Origin: Aquifex aeolicus
GTDB taxonomy: Bacteria > Aquificota > Aquificia > Aquificales > Aquificaceae
Assembly: GCA_015662815.1 (NCBI GenBank)
Contig: DQTK01000068.1
Coordinates: 1-6,766, forward strand
Reading direction: 5' to 3'
DNA: 6,766 bases
The number at the start of each line of letters is the position of its first letter. The first letter of the stretch is position 1. The position numbers and the translations under genes were made by a program. Positions 1-5,226 of the stretch are shown here, in pieces. A model generated the notes under the pieces. The model was not told where the DNA came from. It ran no database searches and was given only the letters and a program-made list of their open reading frames with translations.

Positions 1-26
1 CGCCGGTTCGAGTCCGGTCGCCCCGA
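1..26 (+). tRNA. 3' end of a tRNA gene, probably tRNA-Pro (partial)
   Basis: The first 26 bases fold as the 3' part of a tRNA. The T stem is GCCGG at 2-6, the T loop TTCGAGT at 7-13 and the closing strand CCGGT at 14-18. The acceptor strand CGCCCCG follows at 19-25, and A26 is the discriminator. The missing 5' acceptor strand should therefore be CGGGGCG. A C1-G72 pair with A73 is typical of bacterial tRNA-Pro, and CGGGGCG is a common tRNA-Pro start, so proline is the best call. The anticodon lies outside the window and cannot be read. No CCA is encoded (TAT follows), so the tail must be added by a nucleotidyltransferase. Confidence 0.8.
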
Positions 27-57
27 TATTTGGACTATCTCTCATCTTTCTTTGCTG

Positions 58-77
58 AAAAACTCCAGAAACCGGAG
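58..77 (-). terminator. Intrinsic terminator-like hairpin, minus strand
   Basis: On the minus strand the sequence is CTCCGG, loop TTT, CTGGAG, followed by TTTTT. That gives a 6-base-pair stem including one G-U pair and a short U tract. On the plus strand the same bases give an A-C mismatch in place of the G-U pair and no T run, so the signal is strand-specific. It lies 20 bases after the final stop of the putative decayed minus-strand gene. The stem is short for a thermophile, so function is uncertain. Confidence 0.45.
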
Positions 78-96
78 ATACTATTAATTACTTGTC

Positions 97-313
97 TTAA
101 CTAAAGTCGAGCTTCTTAATTTCCTTATCTCTATCTCTCAGAACATTGATTTTGTCTGTGCTATTAGCCAAGCAAAAGTTGACACTGAAACAGGGTCAAA
201 GCTAAGTCATCTGGATTTAGAAAAACCTGTCCCGGATAATAGGATTGTTTAATTTTTGCTCCAAAACTTGATAGTTCTCTTCTCATCTCATGCAAAACTT
301 TAGATATGTCCCG
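97..313 (-). pseudogene. Possible decayed minus-strand protein gene, unidentified
   Basis: Read on the minus strand, one frame is open from 313 to its stop at 166-164. From an ATG at 286-284 it gives 40 residues containing SSFGAKIKQSYYPGQVF and NPDDLAL. A second frame is open from 195 to its stop at 99-97 and ends in 32 residues containing STDKINVLRDRDKEIKKLDF, with the charged composition of real proteins here. The third frame is open from 206 to 138. One frameshift within about 195-166 would join the first two frames into a single small protein tail. A minus-strand terminator-like hairpin begins 20 bases past the final stop, as expected for a gene end. I do not recognise the family. No convincing ribosome binding site was found. 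The stretch could instead be non-coding sequence that is open by chance, since all frames are short. Confidence 0.35.
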
Positions 314-356
314 CTATGTCTCGTTATTTAATTTTTTTGTGGAAAGTACACCATCT

Positions 357-362
357 TAAAAT
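357..362 (+). promoter_or_regulatory. Possible -10 element (TAAAAT) of the hydrate-repair gene
   Basis: TAAAAT matches the TATAAT consensus at 5 of 6 positions and is followed by exactly 7 bases before the ATG at 370. That would place transcription start at or next to the start codon. No Shine-Dalgarno sequence is visible upstream of this ATG, which fits a leaderless message. No good -35 hexamer is present at the usual spacing: a TTGTGG at 337-342 is only 14 bases away. In AT-rich sequence such a hexamer may also arise by chance. Confidence 0.35.
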
Positions 363-369
363 AATCCCT

Positions 370-1875
370 ATGAAAATACTAAAAGCTAATGAGATGTCCC
401 TTTTTGATAAAATCACTATTGAAAATATAGGTATTCCTTCGCTAGTTCTAATGGAAAACGCAAGCAGGTGTGTTTTCGAAGAAATTAAGAAGAATTTCCC
501 ACATGCAAAGAATATCCTGATAGTTGCGGGAAAGGGAAACAACGGAGGGGATGGACTTGCAGTGGCAAGACATCTTTTTTTGAATAACTATTGTGTAGAT
601 ATTTATTTAGCTTTTGGCGAAGTAAGGGGAGATGCAGAAATACAATTAAAAATTTTAGAAAATTTAGGACTAAATCCTCTAGATTCAAAGCCCGATTTCA
701 AAAATTACGATTTGATAGTGGACGCTATATTCGGTACAGGTTTTCAACCGCCGGTGAAGGGAAAAATAGGAGACCTTATTAACGAAATTAATGCCTCTAA
801 GGTTGATGTTATCTCCGTAGATATTCCTTCTGGTCTATCTGCAGACACAGGAGAAGTTTTTTACCCTTCTATAAAGGCTAAGGTTACTGTAACTTTCCAG
901 TTTCCTAAAATATGTCATGTACTTTTTCCTGCAGCAAAACAATGCGGAGAGGTTGTAATTGCTGATATATCAATACCCGGCTCTTTGGCCTCAGATGTAA
1001 AGAGAGAAATTCTTACTTTGAAGCATTTAAAACTTTATAGAAGAGAAGAGGACACGTATAAAACAAAGGAGGGACATATATTGATAGTCGGAGGAAGCAG
1101 GGGGAAAACCGGTGCGGTGGCTATGAGTGCAAAAGCTGCTACAAGAACAGGTGCAGGTTTAGTAAGTGTAGGTATTCCAGAGAACCTTGATGATATATTG
1201 GAAACACTTTTGATAGAAGAAATGACAATTCCATTAAAAGGTTTAGATAGACTTTCCATTTTTTCGGTAAAACAGATTGTAGAACTTCAGGAGAAGCATA
1301 ATGTCCTCGCTCTGGGTATGGGAATGGAACGTTATGAAGAAGGACAGGATATAGTAATCGACATACTCGAAAAGTGGGAAAAACCTATTCTCCTGGATGC
1401 GGATGGAATAAACAATTTTGCGGACTGTAGAGATCTATCTCCTTTAAAAGACAGAGAAATTCCTGCAGTGCTTACTCCCCACATAGGAGAATTCTCACGT
1501 CTTACAGGGTACGATACTAAAACTATCATCTACAACCAAATAGAACTCTCTCAAGAATTTTCTCAAAAGAACAATTGCTACCTGGTTTTAAAAGGAGCAA
1601 GAACCGTTATCTCTACACCTGAAGGAAAGGCATACGTATTTACAGAAGGAACTCCAGCACTTGCAAAGGGTGGCACGGGAGATGTTTTAGCCGGGATATT
1701 ATCAGCTTTAATGGCAAAAATGGAGATAGAAGATGCTCTAAAACTGGGAGTTTATATACATGGATTGTCCGGCAAAAAAGCTGAGGAAGCTTATCACAGA
1801 GAAGGTATAAAAGCTACAGATGTTATAGAATTTATACCTCGGACTTTTAGGGAACTTGAGAAAAAGTTAAACTAA
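370..1875 (+). CDS. nnr: Bifunctional NAD(P)H-hydrate repair enzyme (epimerase + dehydratase)
   Basis: This enzyme repairs NADH and NADPH damaged by hydration. The N-terminal NnrE half interconverts the R and S hydrates. The C-terminal NnrD half removes water from the S form at the expense of ADP or ATP. Over 501 residues it shows the NnrE motifs GKGNNGGDG (54-62), VDAIFGTG (117-124) and DIPSGLSADTG (151-161). NnrD motifs follow: the nucleotide-fold start GHILIVGGS (235-243), LDADGINNF (342-350), LTPHIGEFSRLTG (368-380) and GGTGDVLAGILSAL (434-447), whose Asp438 is the expected catalytic residue. The fused form is the usual bacterial arrangement. I chose the ATG at 370 because family members begin with a sequence like MKILKANEM. 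An ATG at 316 would add 18 residues (MSRYLIFLWKVHHLKIIP) unlike the family. Neither ATG has a Shine-Dalgarno site. tRNA-Ser follows after 8 bases and may share the transcript. Confidence 0.95.
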   Translation: MKILKANEMSLFDKITIENIGIPSLVLMENASRCVFEEIKKNFPHAKNILIVAGKGNNGGDGLAVARHLFLNNYCVDIYLAFGEVRGDAEIQLKILENLGLNPLDSKPDFKNYDLIVDAIFGTGFQPPVKGKIGDLINEINASKVDVISVDIPSGLSADTGEVFYPSIKAKVTVTFQFPKICHVLFPAAKQCGEVVIADISIPGSLASDVKREILTLKHLKLYRREEDTYKTKEGHILIVGGSRGKTGAVAMSAKAATRTGAGLVSVGIPENLDDILETLLIEEMTIPLKGLDRLSIFSVKQIVELQEKHNVLALGMGMERYEEGQDIVIDILEKWEKPILLDADGINNFADCRDLSPLKDREIPAVLTPHIGEFSRLTGYDTKTIIYNQIELSQEFSQKNNCYLVLKGARTVISTPEGKAYVFTEGTPALAKGGTGDVLAGILSALMAKMEIEDALKLGVYIHGLSGKKAEEAYHREGIKATDVIEFIPRTFRELEKKLN

Positions 1876-1883
1876 TTAAATTA

Positions 1884-1973
1884 GACGGGGTGGCCGAGTG
1901 GACGAAGGCGGGGGACTCGAAATCCCTTGGCGGGTTTTTCGCCCGCCCGTGGGTTCGAATCCCACCCCCGTCG
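1884..1973 (+). tRNA. tRNA-Ser, anticodon CGA
   Basis: This is a complete class II tRNA. Acceptor GACGGGG (1884-1890) pairs with CCCCGTC (1966-1972), and G1973 is the discriminator usual for tRNA-Ser. The anticodon stem GGGGA (1911-1915) pairs with TCCCT (1923-1927) around the loop CTCGAAA, giving anticodon CGA at 1918-1920, which reads UCG. The long variable arm GGCGGG/CCCGCC (1929-1934 with 1942-1947) is the serine identity feature. The T stem is GTGGG/CCCAC with loop TTCGAAT. No CCA is encoded: C1974 is followed at once by the stop codon of the convergent aminotransferase gene. The 8-base gap after nnr leaves no room for a promoter outside coding DNA. Transcription either runs through from nnr or starts from a promoter within the nnr 3' end, where only weak matches are seen (for example TAAACT at 1868-1873). 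Confidence 0.97.
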
Positions 1974-1974
1974 C

Positions 1975-3102
1975 TCAGCTAATTTCCTCTAGAAACTTTT
2001 TAATCCGTTCAATGCCTTCCTCTAATTCTTCTATACTCTTCGTGTAAGCAAACCTTACATATTCTCTTGTTTTGTTCTTACCGAAATCTATTCCCGGAGT
2101 GATAGCTACCTTTGCTTTTTTAAGCACTTCCATGGCGAACTTGTAAGAATCCTTAGAGTATTTACTTATATTTGCCCATATGTAGAAAGCTCCGTTAGGT
2201 TTTGCATCTATGGTAAAAAGATTTTTCAGGGATGAATAAAGGAAGTTTCTCCTCTCTTCGAAGGTTCTTCTTACCTTTTCCAGATATTCGTAGTCAAAGG
2301 CTCCCAAGGCTGCATACTGGCTGAGAGTTGGTGCCGATATGAATATGTTTTGGATAACTATTTCTGCTTTTCTTATCAGTTCCGAGGGAAGTATAATCCA
2401 ACCTATACGAAAGCCCGGCATACAAAAGTATTTTGAAAAACCGTTTATAACTATAGCCTTATCCGAAAATTCTAAAGCAGTATGTTCTTTTCCTTCGTAA
2501 ACAAGCCCGTGATAAATCTCATCGGAAATAAGAAAGATACCTCTATACTCACAGTACTGGGCAAGCTCCTTTAAAGTTTTTTCAGAATACAAAGTTCCCG
2601 TTGGATTCTGTGGAGAAGATATATGGAGTGCCTTAGCTTTGATTTCCTCAATCATTTCCTTACGAATCTCGTAGTTTGTACTTTTATCTACATTTACGAA
2701 AACAGGTTCTATGTCAAGGATATGGGCAAAGTTTTTATAACAAGGATATGAAGGGTCGGGTAGAATAATTCTGTCTCCTGCATTGAGAGTAATTGCGTAG
2801 GCAACGAGAAAAGCTCCGGATGTTCCAGGAGTTATAGCTATCCTTTCGGGAGATACTTCTACACCGTATTTTTTATAATAAAACTCCGCTATCTTTTCCC
2901 TCAGTTCCATGAGTCCGAGAGCTGGAGTGTAAAAAAACTTTCTTTCCTTTACAGCATCTTCCAGGTTTTCCATAACCTTAGGTGAAGGCAGGAGGTCAGG
3001 TTCTCCTATTTCCATGTGTATTACATCGCCATACTTCTGGGCTTCAGAAAGGATATCCATAACTATAAAAGGTGAAAGTTTGTCAGTGCGACCTAGCTCC
3101 AT
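1975..3102 (-). CDS. PLP-dependent aminotransferase, class I/II
   Basis: This 375-residue fold-type I aminotransferase is a cytosolic enzyme that moves an amino group between an amino acid and a 2-oxo acid. It carries the expected signature in order: GEPDL (33-37), SPQNPTG (163-169) with the PLP-contacting Asn166, and SDEIYHGLVY (193-202) with Asp194 for the pyridine nitrogen and Tyr197 for O3'. GFSKYFCMPGFRIGW (221-235) follows, with Lys224 as the Schiff-base lysine and Arg232 for the phosphate. The C-terminal YVRFAY (348-353) has Arg350, the residue that binds the substrate carboxylate. Length and motifs fit the aspartate/alanine/aromatic group. Substrate cannot be assigned from motifs, and aspartate aminotransferase is only one possibility. 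The ATG at 3102 is the only ATG, GTG or TTG before an upstream in-frame stop. A GAGG lies 15 bases upstream, too far to be a good ribosome binding site. The stop is one base from the 3' end of the convergent tRNA-Ser gene. Confidence 0.93.
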   Translation of the reverse strand: MELGRTDKLSPFIVMDILSEAQKYGDVIHMEIGEPDLLPSPKVMENLEDAVKERKFFYTPALGLMELREKIAEFYYKKYGVEVSPERIAITPGTSGAFLVAYAITLNAGDRIILPDPSYPCYKNFAHILDIEPVFVNVDKSTNYEIRKEMIEEIKAKALHISSPQNPTGTLYSEKTLKELAQYCEYRGIFLISDEIYHGLVYEGKEHTALEFSDKAIVINGFSKYFCMPGFRIGWIILPSELIRKAEIVIQNIFISAPTLSQYAALGAFDYEYLEKVRRTFEERRNFLYSSLKNLFTIDAKPNGAFYIWANISKYSKDSYKFAMEVLKKAKVAITPGIDFGKNKTREYVRFAYTKSIEELEEGIERIKKFLEEIS

Positions 3103-3109
3103 AACAAAA

Positions 3110-3115
3110 ATTTTA
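3110..3115 (-). promoter_or_regulatory. Possible -10 element (TAAAAT) of the aminotransferase gene
   Basis: Read on the minus strand, TAAAAT is followed by exactly 7 bases and then the ATG at 3102. This is the same hexamer and spacing as upstream of nnr. It would give a leaderless or one-base-leader message, consistent with the lack of a well-spaced Shine-Dalgarno site. There is no recognisable -35 hexamer 16-18 bases further upstream. A TATATT further up on the minus strand, about 65-70 bases before the ATG, is an alternative. Confidence 0.3.
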
Positions 3116-3145
3116 AACCTCGCTTCATAAACTAATCTGGGATAC

Positions 3146-3173
3146 TGGAAACCTAAGCGAATTTAAATATAAT
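3146..3173 (+). promoter_or_regulatory. Promoter of the tRNA-Leu/tig/clpP/clpX unit
   Basis: A perfect -10 hexamer TATAAT sits at 3168-3173. With a 16-base spacer, TGGAAA at 3146-3151 matches TTGACA at 4 of 6 positions. Start of transcription is expected near 3180, leaving a leader of about 3-5 bases before the tRNA. The site lies in the 81-base region shared with the divergent aminotransferase gene. Confidence 0.7.
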
Positions 3174-3183
3174 AAAGTATTTA

Positions 3184-3270
3184 GCGGGTGTGGCGGAACT
3201 GGCAGACGCGCCGGACTTAGGATCCGGTGCCCGTAAGGGCGTGCGGGTTCGACTCCCGCCACCCGCACCA
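3184..3270 (+). tRNA. tRNA-Leu, anticodon UAG
   Basis: This is a complete class II tRNA. Acceptor GCGGGTG (3184-3190) pairs with CACCCGC (3260-3266), and A3267 is the leucine discriminator. The anticodon stem CCGGA/TCCGG encloses the loop CTTAGGA, with anticodon TAG at 3218-3220 (UAG, reading CUA and probably other CUN codons). The variable arm GCCC-GTAA-GGGC spans 3229-3240, and the T arm GCGGG-TTCGACT-CCCGC spans 3243-3259. Unlike the other two tRNA genes in the window it encodes its CCA (3268-3270), and a second CCA follows at 3271-3273. The tig start codon is only 19 bases past the first CCA with no terminator between, so the tRNA is probably cut out of a transcript that also carries tig, clpP and clpX. 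Confidence 0.98.
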
Positions 3271-3279
3271 CCAATAACC

Positions 3280-3285
3280 GGAGGT
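3280..3285 (+). promoter_or_regulatory. Shine-Dalgarno site of tig
   Basis: GGAGGT lies 4 bases before the ATG at 3290 and fixes that start. It falls in the short tRNA-to-tig spacer, so once the tRNA has been cut out the tig message would begin only about 16-19 bases before its start codon. Confidence 0.85.
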
Positions 3286-3289
3286 AAAA

Positions 3290-4624
3290 ATGAAAGTCCA
3301 GGTTCAAGATAGAGAAGGGCTCTTTAAATCCCTCACTGTAGAGGTTCAAGGAGATAGTGTAAAGGAAAAGCTTGAAGAAACCTACAGGGAACTCCAACAA
3401 AACGTTCAAATACAAGGATTCAGAAGAGGAAAAGCACCCTTGTGGATTATAAAAGCTAAATATAAGGATTATGTAGAGGAAGAAGTAGGAAAGAAAGTTG
3501 CAGATGAAACTTTAAAACAAGCTTTAGAGGAAGCCAAATTAGAACCTGTAGCCGATATTTTCCTTGAAAAAGTACAAGTTGAGGAAAAGGAAAGTAAAGT
3601 TACTTACACGGTAAGTTTTGAAGTAGCTCCGGAATTTGAACTTAAAAATGTAGATGGTCTAGAAGTAGAGGTTCCCAAAATAGAATTTAAAGAGGAACTT
3701 GTTAAGGAAGAGTTGGAAGTACTAAGGGAAGCCAACGCCGTATGGGAGCCCAAAGAAGAGGATGAACCCGCAGAAGAGGGTAATCTCTTAGTATTAGAGT
3801 ATGAGGTAGAGGAAGTAGGAGAAGAGGGAGAAAAAGTTAAACAGGAAACCTCTGTAATTCTGGGAGAAGGGACTTTAAGACCGGAAGTTGAGGAAGCGCT
3901 AAAAGGTAAAAAGGCAGGAGAAGAAGTAGAGTTAAAAGAACTTCCCTTATACAACCAAGAAGGCAAAGAAATAGGAAAAGTAAACATGAAGATTAAGATT
4001 AAGGAGATAAAGAAAAAAGTTCTGCCGGAGCTCACGGATGAATTTGCTCAAGAGCTCGGATACGATAACCTAAAGGCTCTGGAAGAAAAAATTAAAGAGG
4101 ACTTAAAGCAAAGAATAGAGAAATTGAGAGACCAGGTTATAGAAGATAAAGTTGCGGATAAATTAGTAGAACTTCACGATATGGAAATACCTCAAACACT
4201 TTTAAGAAGAGAAGTTTCCTTCCTTATAGAAAGAAGACTAAATGAATTAAAAACTTTTGGTATAGACCCGAGATACGTTGACGTAAAAAAAATCGCCGAA
4301 AAGATAAAACCTATAGCTGAAGCGAACGTGAAACTCAGATTTATACTCGACAAGTACGCTCAAGAGAACGGTATAGAACCTACAGAGGATGATATAGAGG
4401 AACAGTACAAGAAGTTGGCGGAGCAATATCAAATAACTGTAGAAGAAATAAAGAAGCACTTTAAAGAACAAGGGTTGGAACCCGTAGTATCGGAAGACGC
4501 AAAGAGGGAAAAAGCCCTTAAAGACATAATTTCGAAAGTCAAAATTGTAGAAGTAGAGGAAAAAAAGGAAGAGGAAGAAACAAGGCAAGAGGAGGTAAAG
4601 AATGAATCCGAAGGAAATAGTTAA
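3290..4624 (+). CDS. tig: Trigger factor, ribosome-bound chaperone
   Basis: Trigger factor docks at the ribosomal exit tunnel and shields nascent chains. This 444-residue protein is slightly longer than the E. coli protein (432). The N-terminal ribosome-binding domain has the signature GFRRGKAP (43-50). A middle domain (about 150-243) sits where the FKBP-type prolyl isomerase lies. The helical C-terminal domain (about 244-420) forms the substrate cradle. The middle domain is divergent: where FKBP-like trigger factors have an IPGFE-like segment, this one reads LRPEVEEAL (196-204), and the region that normally holds FP..Y reads LPLYNQEG (218-225). I infer weak or no isomerase activity. The tail from about 421 is very rich in Glu and Lys and is probably disordered. 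The final 23 bases overlap clpP in another frame. The start is set by GGAGGT four bases before the ATG. It is the first protein gene after tRNA-Leu. Confidence 0.95.
   Translation: MKVQVQDREGLFKSLTVEVQGDSVKEKLEETYRELQQNVQIQGFRRGKAPLWIIKAKYKDYVEEEVGKKVADETLKQALEEAKLEPVADIFLEKVQVEEKESKVTYTVSFEVAPEFELKNVDGLEVEVPKIEFKEELVKEELEVLREANAVWEPKEEDEPAEEGNLLVLEYEVEEVGEEGEKVKQETSVILGEGTLRPEVEEALKGKKAGEEVELKELPLYNQEGKEIGKVNMKIKIKEIKKKVLPELTDEFAQELGYDNLKALEEKIKEDLKQRIEKLRDQVIEDKVADKLVELHDMEIPQTLLRREVSFLIERRLNELKTFGIDPRYVDVKKIAEKIKPIAEANVKLRFILDKYAQENGIEPTEDDIEEQYKKLAEQYQITVEEIKKHFKEQGLEPVVSEDAKREKALKDIISKVKIVEVEEKKEEEETRQEEVKNESEGNS
4591..4596 (+). promoter_or_regulatory. Shine-Dalgarno site of clpP, inside tig
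   Basis: GGAGGT lies 5 bases before the clpP ATG at 4602 and inside the tig coding sequence, so ribosomes finishing tig pass directly over the clpP start region. It decides the clpP start. Confidence 0.85.
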
Positions 4625-5207
4625 TCAGCTTGTTCCAATAGTAATAGAACAAACTCCAAGAGGAGAAAGAGCCTTTGATATATACTCAAGACTTCTACAA
4701 GACAGAATAGTCCTTTTAGGCTTTCCCATAGATGACCACGTTGCTAATCTTATAGTAGCACAGCTCCTTTTCTTAGAAAGCCAGGACCCTGAAAAAGATA
4801 TATATCTCTATATAAACTCTCCCGGTGGATCGGTGACCGCGGGACTTGCTATTTACGACACAATGCAGTACATAAAGCCGGATGTGGTGACTATATGTAT
4901 GGGACAGGCAGCTTCTATGGGAGCAATCCTATTAGCTGCCGGTACTCCGGGAAAGAGATATGCCCTTCCTCACTCAAGAATAATGATTCATCAACCGCTC
5001 GGTGGTATTCAAGGGCAAGCTACTGATATAATAATCCACGCTGAAGAGATAAAAAGGATAAAAGAGATGCTTATAGATATACTTGCAAAACATACCGGAC
5101 AGTCTAAGGAAAAAATAACCGCGGATATAGAAAGAGATTATTTTATGTCTCCACAGGAAGCTAAAGAATACGGGCTCATAGACAAAATTATTGAAAAAAG
5201 AGAATAA
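4602..5207 (+). CDS. clpP: ATP-dependent Clp protease proteolytic subunit
   Basis: ClpP is a serine protease that assembles into two stacked heptameric rings and cuts polypeptides threaded in by ClpX or another Clp ATPase. The 201-residue product has the full catalytic triad by motif: Ser105 in GQAASMGA, His130 in MIHQP and Asp179 in ERDYFMSP. These correspond to Ser97, His122 and Asp171 of the E. coli enzyme. The oxyanion-region motif SPGGSV is at 73-78. The N-terminus aligns with the axial loop (LVPIVIEQTPRGERAFDIYSRLL, described by its positions 10-32), after only about nine leader residues, so any propeptide is short. The gene overlaps the end of tig by 23 bases and is followed after 19 bases by clpX, the classic tig-clpP-clpX order. 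Confidence 0.98.
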   Translation: MNPKEIVNQLVPIVIEQTPRGERAFDIYSRLLQDRIVLLGFPIDDHVANLIVAQLLFLESQDPEKDIYLYINSPGGSVTAGLAIYDTMQYIKPDVVTICMGQAASMGAILLAAGTPGKRYALPHSRIMIHQPLGGIQGQATDIIIHAEEIKRIKEMLIDILAKHTGQSKEKITADIERDYFMSPQEAKEYGLIDKIIEKRE

Positions 5208-5217
5208 AGGAGATAGG
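5208..5217 (+). promoter_or_regulatory. Shine-Dalgarno region of clpX
   Basis: AGGAGAT (5208-5214) and a second AGG (5215-5217) precede the ATG at 5227. The second AGG is 9 bases from that ATG but 15 bases from the alternative in-frame ATG at 5233, which favours the upstream start by two residues. GGAG itself is 14 bases away, rather far. Confidence 0.55.
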
Positions 5218-5226
5218 TTTTAACGA

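Larger units (their letters stand above)
27..369. other. Intergenic stretch with no intact gene
   Basis: This stretch separates the tRNA 3' end from the hydrate-repair gene, and is the only long gap in an otherwise tightly packed window. It holds no tRNA, no array of repeats and no intact reading frame with a ribosome binding site. On the minus strand there is an apparent decayed gene (about 97-313) followed by a terminator-like hairpin (58-77). On the plus strand, two adjacent imperfect 10-base units (TATGTCCCGC at 305-314 and TATGTCTCGT at 315-324, 8 of 10 identical) precede a possible promoter of the downstream gene. No clear terminator for the tRNA is visible on the plus strand: the hairpin at 63-77 has an A-C mismatch and no T run in that direction. 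Confidence 0.6.

Noticed and set aside
305..324. Tandem imperfect 10-base repeat as an operator or repeat array
   Set aside because: Only two units with two mismatches; too little to support a functional site.
316..369. Upstream ATG giving an 18-residue extension of the hydrate-repair enzyme
   Set aside because: The extension has no ribosome site and no family resemblance, and the ATG at 370 begins with the usual family start.
1929..1947. GC-rich hairpin as a terminator for the aminotransferase gene on the minus strand
   Set aside because: It is the tRNA-Ser variable arm, and on the minus strand it is followed by AAGGG rather than a T run.
3125..3415. 96-residue minus-strand reading frame spanning tRNA-Leu
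   Set aside because: Its central part (GVEPARPYGHRILSPARLP) is the typical false translation of the antisense strand of a tRNA-Leu gene, and it also overlaps tig.
3604..4035. 143-residue minus-strand frame opposite tig
   Set aside because: Ser/Thr/Leu-rich low-complexity shadow caused by the very purine-rich tig coding strand.
4557..4600. Purine-rich low-complexity run near the end of tig as a repeat element
   Set aside because: It encodes the Glu/Lys tail of trigger factor and reflects the purine bias of the coding strand.
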